A stretch of DNA of 64,000 nt from NCBI RefSeq assembly GCF_032362555.1, contig NC_083527.1, positions 930,001 to 994,000 of the forward strand, given 5' to 3'. Position numbers and translations under genes: made by a program. Positions 35,755-47,407 of the stretch are shown here, piece after piece (position 1 is the first letter of the stretch; each line of letters starts with the position of its first letter). The stretch comes from Amyelois transitella (Eukaryota; Arthropoda; Insecta; Lepidoptera; Pyralidae). Under the pieces are notes generated by a model, which did no database searches, was not told the origin of the DNA, and saw only the letters and a program-made list of their open reading frames with translations.

Positions 35755-38366
35755 TTAAGAGTTCTCTTGCTGATTACCCAAAGCGAATTGCAGTAATACG
35801 ATGACATAGGTAGCTGACAGGCTGATCAGTTTTAGGGGAAGTTTAGCGTCAACATAAAACATTCCGTACAATGTCCATTTGTTGAAAGAAACTTCGGTGA
35901 TGCGAATAATGTTTTTGCAGACTCTCTTTTGGTCGTCTGAAAAATTAATTGTGATATAATTATGACCGGGCTCATACTGAAAAAAATCTACGAATTCTTT
36001 AGCTACACGTATGACAGGGTGCAGAAATTTATATTTTGAAAAAATTGTCAGCCAGCACACACTGGTTGACACACGCCTATATTATTATTATTTTTTTCAA
36101 ATTATTCTCTATTGCACAAAATAAGGAAGAAATAAATAAATACAACAGGATTTTTGATAGGCTTCAATTCCTCTCATTTTTCACCTTAGATACAATTTTG
36201 CTTACCAAATTACAAAAATATATACGTATATATTTGATAATGTTATACATACATCAAACATGTTTGAAGTTTTGAAGTATTAGAAATTGTCAGAAGTTAA
36301 CTATTGTTTTTAGTTAGTTTGAAACTTTTTAAAATACCAACAAAGTGACAAACACAACATTTTATAAAAAATAGAATCAAAGTTTACCTGATTTTAAATT
36401 TGAAGTGACAAATTGAATACACGTCATTTTTAAAACAGAGACGGCCACGTACATTTTCTCACAAATACCACAAAATACAATAAGTAAAAACATATTTTTT
36501 ACTGTCCATCCCATCACTAGTATCTTGGATGATAGCGATCTTAGCTGAAATGTAAAAAAGTAAGTTTATTTATGTTTAATCATTTTAAATTTGGAATGAT
36601 TCTTTCATTTTCATTTCATTTTATTTCACTATATTTATAGGGGATGAATGAATGTAGTGAGCCTTCATTTATTTAGAATATCTCCATAGAAACTAGAGCA
36701 CATTTATAAATTTTATTATATTTTTTAGTGACAAATATTATGTGGAGCTCCTGGATTTTAATAAACAGAACTAATATCCGTATGAATTGTTTTAAAATTG
36801 AATACTAACTCTATAGCATTTTTTAAAATCAATCTTATTCATTAATTAAATCAGATATTTTTAATTAAAGAAAAATTCCAAAGTGAAATATACATTCAAT
36901 TGGGTCTTCGTATTGTTCAGCCTCAATTTTTTTTCTGTATATATATTAAACAAATAAAAAAAAATAAAATGACTAAGAAGTGAAATAACGACTGGGGAGA
37001 ATAAAAACGTGAAAGAAAGATACTTAATAAATAGAAACTTACATCTAACATTTCAGATTCCAAATCTCCAAAAATTAAAATGCTTTCCATGTAAACAAGG
37101 GCGTGAAAAAATAAATCCAATATTGTATATCCCAACTAAAATATAAAATAATTTAGGTATAATTATTAGTATTAATAATAATAATTTAGGTATAATTATA
37201 AGTTTATAAGTATTAATCCAATTATGCTTCTTTTAGGTGACGGGCTAGCAACCTGTCACTTTATTTGACTCTCAATTTTATCAGTAAACAGCTGATCGTT
37301 CGCTGTTGGCTCTGTCTATAAGGGAGAGATATAAACGTGATTATATGTATGTATGTATTAATCCAATAGTCCACAGTATAGAAAAGGCCATGGCTAAACG
37401 TTACTAACGATGATATGCGAGCCAATTGTTTGAAATCCGAGGACGCCGAAGACAAGTGAAGAGAAAAGTCAGAAGGCGGACCCCGGGCTCCGAAACTTAT
37501 TATTTTTTTCATTATAGTAAAGTAGGTATTATTTTAATTTCAATATTTAGGAAAATAAAAATTGAAATGTAATTATTGTGATTTTAAAACATACAATAAA
37601 AATAACAAGAAACTATTATATTACTATTATACTAAAACATATTTACCAATAAATTTAAAGTTTCTTTAAAAACAATAAACAATGTTATTATTTTATTGTA
37701 AATCTGATATGCTTCTCGCCAATCTATGATTGATTCATTCAAAAGTTTTGAATTGCATAAAAAAAGTGAATCAGTTATAATTGTTATAATTTCTATGCCG
37801 TAAAGTAAATTTATATCAAAAATAATAAGCGTCAAGGTTGCAAACGTTTCATACAAAGTAAGTGATACAAAAAAATAATATAATATGTAATATAAAAAAT
37901 AAAATAAAAATAAAAGGCAAATAAATAAAATTTGTTCTTTATATGTTCTCTTTAATTGTTCGCTCGTTTTCCATTTTGTGTAGATTGAATTTATAAGAAT
38001 AATAATATGAACATTATGAATATTGTATTTAATATTATTATAAAATAATAACGTAAACTCTACTATATTTAATAATAGATCAAACAAAACAGTAACTGTC
38101 AATAAATCTTTTGAATAAAGTGTACGAGTACTTTCGATATAAGAAAATGAACGAATTATAAAAAATGTAATTAGAAATAAACAAAATAGAAATGACACAA
38201 TGTTATATTTTAAATTATTAGGCGTAACGAAATTGTCTTGAATCCTATATTTTTTTAGGAAAAATATACTTCGAATTACTTCTATAGGTTTTGAAATTAG
38301 TTGTATATCTTTTTCTATATAATTATTAAGTAAAATTTCGCTGGCGACGTCGACTGAATTTGACAT
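35755..38366 (-). CDS. Gustatory receptor Gr-A (4 exons, intact)
   Basis: Exons on the minus strand: 38366-37647, 37135-37043, 36544-36388 and 35936-35755. Donors are GTAAAT, GTAAGT and GTAAAC; acceptors end TTTTAG, TTTCAG and TTTCAG. Phases 0, 0 and 1 match, giving 383 residues, a normal length for an insect Gr. Exon 1 (residues 1-240) holds the long N-terminal part with several hydrophobic helices. Exon 2 (241-271) reads LGYTILDLFFHALVYM. Exon 3 contains ILVMGWTVKNMFLL and GICEKMY. Exon 4 ends with the hallmark of the family's last helix, ATYVIVLLQF (365-374), after FYVDAKLPLKL. Insect Grs are seven-helix ligand-gated cation channels on taste neurons; the ligand cannot be inferred. Intron 1 carries a SINE-A copy. 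The neighbouring Gr-B on the same strand has the same exon pattern, so the two are tandem duplicates. Confidence 0.9.
37217..37360 (+). mobile_element. SINE-A 3' half in Gr-A intron 1
   Basis: TTTTAGGTGACGGGCTAGCA to the TATGTATGTAT tail. Confidence 0.65.
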
Positions 38367-38554
38367 GTTTATCTATGCAAATGGATGAAAAGTTAATGGA
38401 TTAAAATAATTAATTAATCAATCAATACACATTAATCTAGTTAATCTAGATGAATACATTATATATGAGAAATAATCAATTTATATTAAGTTGCTGCGGC
38501 GTAAGTAGGACTATTACTAATCGTGAAAACTAATTTGTCTATTTATATAATAAA

Positions 38555-38814
38555 CTAGCTGTGCCCGCGACTTCGTCCGTGTGGAAGAGTTATTTTGGGC
38601 ATCATTGAAGCTCTCACGGATGAATAATTTTCCCCGTTTTTTCACATTTTCCATTATTTCTTTTCTCCTTATAGTTGCAGCGTGATGTTATAAGCCTAAA
38701 GCCTTCCTCGATAAATGGTCTATTCAACGCAAAAATAATTATTCAATTCGAACCAGTAGTTCCTGAGATTAGCGCGTTCAAACAAACTCTTCAGCTTTAT
38801 AATATTAGTATAGA
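38555..38814 (-). mobile_element. Helitron-like, family H2
   Basis: Same family as 8027-8292 on the other strand, again between A and T. It lies upstream of Gr-A exon 1 by about 190 bp. Confidence 0.75.
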
Positions 38815-39087
38815 TTTATAATTTAATAATAATTTTATTTTATAATGTATTTTATATTTAAATAATAAATATATATATTACATACATATATTAAATATAA
38901 TAAATGTAAATAAGTACTTTTCTGTAAATATGTACATACTAAATCAAAAATAAAAATGGTTAGGTTAGGAACTGACTAATGAATGGAAAAATAAAGGACG
39001 TGTAATTGAATGGATGTCCTATTCACACTCTCGTCGTATAAAAATGAAATATCAGTAAAACTGATAACATATACCTATAATACTGAT

Positions 39088-39240
39088 AACTCTTATGGTG
39101 AGGAAAAACATCATGAGGAAAGCTGGACACGCAGGGAACTGGATCTGTAACCATGATGATGATATGACTCATGTTCCGCTGCAAAGATTGCGGAGGTCAG
39201 ATTAGAGTCGCCGTGTATGAAAATCTGACTCATACAATCC
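39088..39240 (+). mobile_element. SINE-D fragment, host of a SINE-A insertion
   Basis: GGTGAGGAAAAACATCATGA through GATTGCGGAGGTCAGATTAG. Confidence 0.55.
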
Positions 39241-39244
39241 TGTA

Positions 39245-39507
39245 TACATACATACATACATATGGTCACGTCTATATCCCTTGCGGGGTAGACAGAGCCA
39301 ACAGTCTTGAAAAGACTGAATGGCTATTTGGCCTAATGATAGAATTGGGATTCTAATAGTGACAGGTTGCAAGCCCATCGCCTAAAAGAGAAGCCCAAGT
39401 TTGTAAGCCTATCCCTTAGTCGCCTTTTACGACATCCATGGGATCCAGAGATGGAGTGGTCCTATTATATTATATTTTTTGTATTGGTGCCAGGAACCAC
39501 ACGGCAC
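39245..39507 (-). mobile_element. SINE-A, full length with target duplication
   Basis: TCCTGTA at 39238-39244 recurs at 39508-39514. It is inserted into a SINE-D copy (39088-39240). Confidence 0.8.
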
Positions 39508-39639
39508 TCCTGTAATCCACCAAACATGTGTCATGGTCGTAAAGGCATACTCCGGGCTCCTCTCTTGTGCTGTTTTGTATATGTTTTACTCTTATGGTGC
39601 AATAAAGAGTTTTATCTATCTAGTATCTCTACTGAAAGG

Positions 39640-39800
39640 TAAAAATTCAAATTCAAACTTTTATTTGCATAATTTGAGTACAACAAGGTCTTAAATTTAC
39701 ATGTATACCAGATCTTCATATTTACCCTTTCGGATGTTGCAGACATTTATTATGTATTAGTAGACATACAAACTTATACATAAAGGTACTTAGTATCACA
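39640..39800 (-). mobile_element. LINE 3' fragment, family shared with 49405-49560
   Basis: Tail TTTGAATTTGAATTTTTAC on the minus strand, then TAAGACCTTGTTGTACTC. The second copy at 49405-49560 and 50486-50560 is split by the 925-bp DNA element. Confidence 0.5.
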
Positions 39801-40059
39801 TTATAATTTTAAATCTAAATTGATTGAACAGAAAATGGTCAATAGCTTTAATTTTATTTCTGCAAAGCAAATTGTAACAACACCACAGTGTAGCTAGCTA
39901 CTACATTGGCCAGTCTCAAAGGTAACTTCACATCCACTAGGAATAATCCGCACGCCGCCATTTTGTTTTCTACACACGCGCCGGTCCGCCGAACTAATTT
40001 GCAGAGCCTCTTCATTTCTTCTGAAACTTTAGAGAATGGTTTTATGTATGTATGTATGT

Positions 40060-40200
40060 TGGAGTTCTTGAGTTCGAATCCTGGGCAATGCATCATTAGA
40101 ACTTACTCTAATTGAGAACTTTTTCTAATTGGCCAGGGTCTTGAATGTTTATTTATTATAAAATAAAGTACCGTTGAATTATATGTATATCTTAACACAA
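40060..40200 (+). mobile_element. SINE-C remnant
   Basis: GAGTTCGAATCCTGGGCAATG is the B box region. It lies just outside the Gr-B exon 4 acceptor. Confidence 0.6.
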
Positions 40201-40574
40201 TATACCTACTCTAAGCACTGTATGTACTGACTTCAAAGTAAGCATTTTATGTTTGAAATCGGATTTTAACTTCCTCTCCTCAACATTTAATTAAATCGAA
40301 GAATTTGTACGCCGTAAACGCCGGGTGAAATTCTTGTATATCACAGGACTAGTGCAAGTTCTACTCGATTAAACGTGTCGAGCAAGTAAACGCGGATTAG
40401 TATATGATTTGATCAGCGTCATCTGTTGGCAACGCAATGGCACTAATGCATTTCCACTACAAAATCACTTTAACTTACTCGACTCGTTTGATAGAGTTAA
40501 ATTGTCACTTACCTCACAGTTTTAGAATTAGACCTTAGTTCAATGATGCAATAGTTATCGCGGGATGCGGGTAA

Positions 40575-40882
40575 AAACATACGGACAGTTAAGAGGAAAT
40601 AAAAAAAAATAGATTTCCTATTTGAACCTGATCAGTTTTAATTTCAACGTGATGTTGTTCATGTTGAAACAAGTCTCGTTTAAAAAGTTAAACAAAAAAG
40701 AAGTTACCAACCTGGCGGCGCAGACAAAGAAGCACATATTCTTCTAGCGGTATTAAAACTCTTGTAAAAGCATTCGTTCTGGTAACACAGTAACGCTTGG
40801 AATATTTCCTTTTTAAGCACCAAATACAGGGAAGTGATTGTTTCAATAGTGCCTGTGTACTGAAAATAAATCATTCATTCAT
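40575..40882 (+). mobile_element. LINE 3' end with (TCATT)n tail
   Basis: A segment ending GAAAATAAATCATTCATTCA, with a short LINE-like C-terminal frame upstream. It fills the place where Gr-B exon 3 would be expected. Confidence 0.5.
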
Positions 40883-41123
40883 TCATATAGTCACGTCTAT
40901 ATCCCTTGTAGACAGAGCCAACAGCCTAATAAGCCACGTTCAGCTATTTGGTTTATGATAGAATTGAGATTCAAATAATGACAGGTTGCTAGCCCATTGC
41001 CTAAAATAAGAATCCCAAGTTTAAGTATAGGCCTATCCCTAAGTCGCCTCTTATGACATCCATGGGAATGAGATAGAGTGGTCATATTCTTTTTTTATAT
41101 TGGTTTTGGGAACCACACGGCAC
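40883..41123 (-). mobile_element. SINE-A between Gr-B exons 2 and 4
   Basis: Its own tail is replaced by or merged with the (TCATT)n tail of the LINE end at 40882; the head ends ACCACACGGCAC. Confidence 0.75.
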
Positions 41124-41284
41124 AAAGGAAGAGGAAATTATCAAATATTTTAATTTTAATAATGTACTCACCGATGCCTGTTGTGAAGATACCATGTTAA
41201 TGATCTCAATCATAAAATACAAATAAAGCAGCGAGTGAAAGAAAATATCTATAGTTTGGAGTAAAATCTGAAAAAAGAAAGTAA

Positions 41285-41450
41285 CATACATAAATATAAT
41301 CACGTCTATATTCCCTTGCGGGGTAGACAGAGCCAACAGTATTGAAAAGACTGATAGGCCACGTTCGGCTGTATGGCTTAATGAAAGAATTAAGATTCAA
41401 TTAGCGACAGGTTGCTAGCCCATTGCCTAAAAGAAAAATCCCAAGTTAAG
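41285..41450 (-). mobile_element. SINE-A in Gr-B intron 1
   Basis: Its tail lies 18 bases upstream (transcript sense) of the Gr-B exon 2 start. Head missing. Confidence 0.7.
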
Positions 41451-42875
41451 GAAAAATGCAAAGACAAGTAATCTGATGTGAGATTATACTTAAAAAAAAA
41501 TCCAGAATATAATTAACATAAACATTTTATGGCCCTCTTACCGGTAACTGAAAGACCTTTTCATAAAGATGAAATGCCTCAAGTATATTCAAATAAGCTT
41601 CAGAAAGCGTCTTCCAATATTTGTCACATTTTCCTAACCTTACAATGTCGGGTCGACATGTTCTCGCGTTAAACAATTTAACGTCTTCAATCCACAATTG
41701 CATTTCATTATTGATCAACATAATAACGCAAGTGATATATATGATATTGATGTCAAAACATGTCAAGGATAAGAGGAAAAGAAAATATGATATATCCCAA
41801 ACAGCTATATTCACTAAATAATGAGATATAAATGCAATAGTACAAGTAACAATTATAATACTTATATGTAACCAAATTTTTAATGAAACAGATTTGAATG
41901 TTTTGTCTGTGACATTTGAAAATATTCTATGAGTTTTTTGGATATTAGTAAATATTTTAACATTAAACAAAGGATATAACAAATTATTGATCGAATGCAA
42001 TGTAAATGATATAGAATTAAATGTAAATTCTAATATGAAAACAAAATAAATAACAGTTTTTAGTGATAAAACGAATTCAGAACAAATTATGAAATATAAT
42101 TGGATGTTTACGTAGAGAATAATACCGATGCAAGAATAAGTGATGTATTTAAAATTTATAGGTGTTATGAAGTTTTCTTTAAGAATATATCGTGGTAAAA
42201 AGAAAATTGTAGACATGACATTGATCGGTGAAATTACCGATTGGAAGTCTTTATCGATAACATTGTTTGGGAAATAGTCCATATTAATTTTGTCTTTTAC
42301 AGATATAAGAAGATTTAAAATTAAATTGTTGCCAATTGGTGATTCTAATAGATTTTGAAATTACTTCAGTTTATTTTTGCTAAGTATTTTTAATTAAATC
42401 TTGACATTATCATTTGGGTCTTTATAATTAGATTTCACATTTTTTTTGTTTGCAACTGATTATTTATCTTTCATATATTTCGGTAAATTAACAATATTTT
42501 TTTTTATCAGTTCTTACTGTTGTCTGTCTTCAAATATAACCTGAACGTTACTTTCTAAGCTATTATGAAAACTTTTTCATTTATGTAACGAGTTCTTTTT
42601 TATTCTCGCAGCTATGGTAAATATTTTTTTCAATTACACTGATGAGTTAGCACTGTAATAATTAATGTGATTGCTTGCTTGGACACCACATATAAAGAAA
42701 ATATGTGTCAATGTGTTAATGGCAAGTTAATGTTAATTTATGTAAGGTCTATTTTTATATTGACCTTTGACATTGGCAATGTAAACGTACTTGGAGCAAG
42801 GAATTCCCTCCCTTATGGATCTCTCTCTCTCTAAGATGGGTAGTTAAAATTAAAATTATACTATCCAAACTAACA

Positions 42876-42966
42876 CACACACATACATATTATCACGTCT
42901 TTATCCCTTGCAGCGTAGGCAGAGACCACATCTTTCCACTTGCCACGATCCCTGCACATTTCCTAT
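42876..42966 (-). mobile_element. LINE-B body with a SINE-A-like tail
   Basis: ATTATCACGTCTTTATCCCT is the SINE-A tail form, but GCAGAGACCACATCTTTCC that follows is LINE-B. Confidence 0.55.
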
Positions 42967-43059
42967 GAAAATATACAATTACGCATGTTCAAAACAAAAC
43001 GTGTTCTTACCAGCAGTTTCTCTTCGCGTGCAGACCATAAAAGTCATGAGAAAGGCGTA

Positions 43060-43196
43060 ACTTAACTTGGGATTCTCCTTTTAGGCGATGGAATAGCGAC
43101 CTGTCACTATCAATTCTAAATTACATCATTAAGCCATACAGGTGAATGAGACTATTCAATGTTAGCTCTGTCTTTATGCAACTGTGATAATATGTA
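43060..43196 (+). mobile_element. SINE-A, worn 3' half
   Basis: GGATTCTCCTTTTAGGCGAT through CTGTGATAATATGTAT. Confidence 0.5.
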
Positions 43197-44671
43197 TTTT
43201 GAAGAAGAAGAAGGAAAAAACTTAGATGAACCAACGACCTCATGGTCTAGCTTCAGCTTTTTACTACTGTACCATGAAGACATTTACGTTTGCATGAACT
43301 ATTAGTAAATTACAATGCTAGGTCTTCATTTGTTGAAATACTAATCCATTTCGCTAATCGTGTTTCACTGGGTGTGCAAACAATTCATCCACTCATCATT
43401 TGACGACACTCCTCGGTGTTTAACGATTTTATTTCCAAAATTCACACAACTAGAAAATATATATCCTCGAATTTGGACATTATTGTCAAAATCATACAAA
43501 AATTTTGCAATTTCGATCAAACAGATAGTTTCAAGAATCATAATATTTTTTCGTTATAAAAAACAGTTCTAAAATTGTAAACGTTCTTGATCAGCTACAT
43601 GAACAACACAACTTAACGAAATTTAAAGAATTTTAACGAGGATAAATTTTCACGGATACCGATTACATTCTTTTAAGTGTGTTAATTTAAACAAAACTAT
43701 GATATACGTAATCTTTTATGTATCCGCAAATCACTTTAGGGATTAGTGTCATAATTTGGAACATAACACTTTGCATAAATTTAATATTATTTCTTTTTTT
43801 ATAAATTAAAATTTGGTTCGATTCATTGAAAATGGTGACAACATCTTCACGAATAAACATAGTCATCCTACCTTTGATTATGCTTCAAAATTTTTATATT
43901 ATCTTACTTGTTATTTTCAAAAACAATTTCTTCTCTAAAATTTTAGGAATTTTCATTTCTTTTACAACAACTGTGTGCTACCTCTTCCCCCATTTTTACA
44001 CAATGATGTACGATGCTTTGGAATACTATAAATACAATCTTTTCCTGTCGTCTGCTATTAGATTCGACTTCTATTTCTACGGCCTCGGATTCATCATCAA
44101 TTTTATAAACAGCGTCATATATAGCAACGATTACGTTAAATTTATACTAAAATTCAAAAGACACAACATTTTCTTCAATAACTCTTTCAGTTTCATCTTC
44201 AGTGCCTGGATTTCAATTATATCTTTAATACTTTTTTATACGATAATTATTTTGCTTTTTACCATAAATGGTATAGATGTCTGCCGAACTGTGAGTAACT
44301 TTTCGCTGATAAATTTCGACTTAACAATTATTTGTTTTAAATTATGCGTAAAATTTTTAAAACAATATTTGATAGTATGGCTTGAACGATTTAAACTGTT
44401 GGAAACTGGAGAATTGTCACTCGTACAAGACTTTTCACATATAATTCAGTGTTATTTCGATATAATCGATTCGTACAATATATGTAGAAAGTTTTTTCAA
44501 ATAATGGTGAGTGTGAAAAAAATTATTGATTAAATTTTTAAATGTTTTTAGATCGATCTGTATTTTTGGGTTAAAATACATTAATTAAGTTAGCCTCGAA
44601 GTAAGTTCGAGACTAGTCATTTCAGAAACTCGTTGAATATTTTTAGGATATTTATTTAAATAAAAATATAT

Positions 44672-44937
44672 GTGCCGTGTGGTTCCCGGCACTATTACAA
44701 AAAAGAATAGGACCACTCCATCTCTTTCCCATGGATGTCGTAAAAGGCGACTAAGGGATAGGCTTATTAACTTAGGATTCCTCTTTTAGGCGATGGGCTA
44801 GCAACCTGTCACTATTTGAATCTCGGTTCTATCATTAAGCCAAATAGCTGAACGTGGCCATTCAGTCTTTTCAAGACTGTTGGCTCTGTCTACCCCGCAA
44901 GGGATATAGACGTGATCATATGTATGTATGTATGTAT
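44672..44937 (+). mobile_element. SINE-A, full length with 12-bp target duplication (Gr-C intron 1)
   Basis: ATAAAAATATAT at 44660-44671 is repeated at 44936-44947. This copy is the best reference for the family: head GTGCCGTGTGGTTCCCGGCA, hairpin CAGTCTTTTCAAGACTG, tail (TATG)4. Confidence 0.9.
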
Positions 44938-45123
44938 AAAAATATATCGAAGTTACTTAGAACAATTTCGAATAACAATTTCTTTAAGTAGACCAACTGT
45001 GTAACATAAAACCAGAGTTGAACTGTTTTCAATTAGATAGGTACTTATTTTTATTTTAAATTGATAAACCAATAAAATAAAATAAATAAATTCAAAAAAC
45101 AAAATTTTAAGAGGTGGGCCCAT

Positions 45124-45236
45124 TCATTCATTCCTGCTTTTAATCACGTTTATATCCCTTGCGGGGTAGGCAGAGCCAATAGTCTCGAAAGACTGATAGG
45201 CCACGTTCAGCTGATAAGTTGGCTTATTGATAGAAT
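45124..45236 (-). mobile_element. SINE-A fragment in Gr-C intron 1
   Basis: TTTATATCCCTTGCGGGGTA and CAGTCTC...GACTGATAGGCC. It ends about 34 bases before exon 2. Confidence 0.6.
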
Positions 45237-45713
45237 TTCGCATGACTGAGTTTTTCTTTTTATATTCCAGATATTGTTCCACGTACTAGAAACATTTCTA
45301 CATTCCCTAATGTACGATCGCGTTCATATCTGCAGTCATAGTTTTAAAATTCTTACGGGTTAAAATGGCGTGCACTGTGGTTCCACTAGATACACACACA
45401 CATGCATATTTAAAAAGAATAAATATTCCTTCAAATGAATACGGTCTTTAATGACAATGATTACTAAGTAAAAGAGTTTATTATTCTATGACATATAACA
45501 TAACAAAACAGAAAGAGACGGTAATTAACATTCGCCGAACTGGGCCCGATAATTGTCGATCGAGATATCGTCGTCTCTCATTATTTGCATAAGATTTGCC
45601 TGCGACTGCAAGACTTATGTCATTTGAATAAGGTTGAAAGTTTGTCTGCACACGACCCTAACATAGGTAGTGGTTCCTTTGAAAGTTATTGGGTAGTAAT
45701 TTTATTATTTCGT

Positions 45714-45760
45714 GTGAGCAAGTGAGATCTAAGATATATGAGATAATCTCGCTTGCTCAC
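45714..45760. repeat. 15-bp inverted repeat (hairpin)
   Basis: GTGAGCAAGTGAGAT and ATCTCGCTTGCTCAC pair with one mismatch around an A/T-rich 17-base loop, in Gr-C intron 2. Confidence 0.75.
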
Positions 45761-46075
45761 AGTCGCTTGTTCTAGTTACTAGCGTTACTTGGATTCCGAA
45801 GTTATTCAAGGACTTTTTTTTTTGTCTATTTTAGTGTTACTGACAATTTTTAATGTTACAAGGTGCCATTTGAACTAAGTAACTGACTGACTAACTCACT
45901 AACTGATATCTAAGAATTACAATACCCGTGTCTTCAAACACGGAAATCAGCAAGAAATATTAAACAAGAGGGAGCAAAATAAAACACTCAATAATTAAAA
46001 TTAGTAAATTTTATTGAAACCGTTTACCTATAGTTTTATTTACACATTGATGATTATATAAAGCTATACATATAT

Positions 46076-47263
46076 AAGGTAGGTATGGCATTTAACGCCC
46101 AATGTGTAAAAACGCCCAAATGCTAAAAATCGGAGATAATGCCGCACGAGTTACGTTATACTTCATGCACACATAGAATAAACCAATAGGAACGCGCGGA
46201 CGCGACGCGGCGCCGCTCAGGCCATCGGTCGCTCAGTTGTGAACCGAACTTGAAGGACGCCGGCAGTGCACGCTGTTCTTATAAAAAATACTCCGACAAA
46301 TCCGTAAGTTTTAATTCATTTTCTGTAATTTACATGTCTAATTTTGTGATAAGCGTTCTATTTAGATATCTTAATTCATATTTCATTGACAATTTGATTG
46401 ATTTGTTTGTAATTATGTGTGAAAATATGAGAACTAGGTACAAGGTGCTATTCGGGTAATAACGCCCCGTGATGTGAGGTTTGGGCGTCAATAGCCTGTA
46501 TGGGCGCTATTATCCTAAGTGGGCGTATTTATACAAATTTGTTCAAATTAGTTCAAATTGCGAATAAATAGAAAAAGTATTAAAATTTCAAAGGATTGTA
46601 AGACTGATTACTGATACTCTGAATAGTCCGTAGGATATATAAGTTGATTACTGATCTCATTTATGTTTAAGCTATAATATTAATTTACTTCATTTCAGGG
46701 CGTTAATTTACGTACTGTTTTGGGGCGTCATTAGCCACCTACGGTGAATAGCGCCCAATAGGCATTTTAATAATAATCTGATTTTTTATTAAAATCCTAT
46801 AAAAATTGATCTTCTATTGTTATAGAACATGTTAAAAGTGAAATATTTTTGTTATAGATGATTAAGTAGAAATTACGAGATGTTTAAAAGTGTTATAAAA
46901 TTATAATATTTTAGTATTTGTAGTTCATATAATGATAATTATGATGCTATCTAAAAAAAGATAATATAATATACTTTTAAGTTTTGTACGGCTCTAAGTC
47001 GAAATATATGTGTTTATTAAGATATTACGTAAATAAATATATGGGCGTTACTAAAAACTGTATGTTCAGTAACGCCAATGACAGGCTATTCAGAAAGTCT
47101 TTGTTTTTATAATCTTATATGACTGATAACATATATGTGTTAGTTTTTTGTATTCTTCTTTTGACAATAAAACTATTTTTCTAAACAGTTTTTTAATCCA
47201 ATCATTTTATTTAATAATATATTGAATTGAAATTAAGCGGGCGTTAAATGCCTATGATACCTT
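46076..47263. mobile_element. DNA transposon with inverted ends and many GGGCG repeats (1188 bp)
   Basis: The left end AAGGTAGGTATGGCATTTAACGCCC and right-end complement AAGGTATCATAGGCATTTAACGCCC are inverted 25-mers that agree except over five central bases (written here as positions 46076-46100 and 47239-47263; shared core GGCATTTAACGCCC). About twelve further copies of GGGCG followed by T/C and A/T-rich sequence lie inside on both strands (for example near 46462, 46483, 46501, 46523, 46698, 46721, 46752, 47044). A GC-rich block at 46190-46300 ends in a GTAAGT donor and looks like a promoter and first exon left over from an autonomous parent. No transposase frame remains. It sits in intron 2 of Gr-C. 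The superfamily is not recognised. Confidence 0.7.
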
Positions 47264-47407
47264 AGTATATTACACTAATTGTATCATCCTCTTATCTCCT
47301 ATTATTAAGGTTACAGCTTAATTATTCGTTTTCATAAAGAAAAGATATTGAAGCTGTCCTTAAAATACTATCTAAGTAATTAGTACTTTTAATATAAATT
47401 GGTAGAA

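Larger units (their letters stand above)
39854..42282 (-). pseudogene. Gustatory receptor Gr-B (exons 1, 2 and 4 found; exon 3 missing)
   Basis: Exon 1 is 42282-41542 (247 codons, donor GTAAGA). Its start includes SPINVMSTIFFLPRY and ENFITPINF, close to the IFFLKKY and NFVTPNNL of Gr-A. Exon 2 is 41267-41172 (32 codons, reads ILLQTIDIFFHSLLYLYFM, donor GTGAGT). Exon 4 is 40020-39854: acceptor GTTTCAG, phase 1, MAACGLFLVDVKLPLRL, then SYTVVLLQF and stop. Each exon is open. I cannot find the expected exon of about 155 bp (phase 0 to phase 1, as in Gr-A and Gr-C) between 41171 and 40021. That interval is occupied by SINE-A (40880-41123), a LINE 3' end (40575-40880), unassigned sequence and a SINE-C remnant. 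The locus is therefore either a pseudogene that lost exon 3, or it has a very divergent exon I missed. Intron 1 is only 274 bp, and most of it is a SINE-A copy. Confidence 0.75.
42283..43831. other. Divergent interval between Gr-B and Gr-C
   Basis: About 1.5 kb of AT-rich DNA separates the two start codons. It would hold the promoters of both receptor genes. Only LINE-B and SINE-A fragments were recognised. Confidence 0.4.

Noticed and set aside
40681..40800. Minus-strand frame (FQALLCYQNECFYKSFNTARR) as Gr-B exon 3
   Set aside because: It lacks the Gr exon 3 pattern and lies in a segment that ends in a (TCATT)n LINE tail.
43826..43831. TTG at 43826 as the Gr-C start
   Set aside because: An ATG follows two codons later and insect genes start at ATG.
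46250..46459. 69-codon frame in the GGGCG element
   Set aside because: It has no ATG start and passes through a good GTAAGT donor at about 46303, so at most its first part could be an exon.
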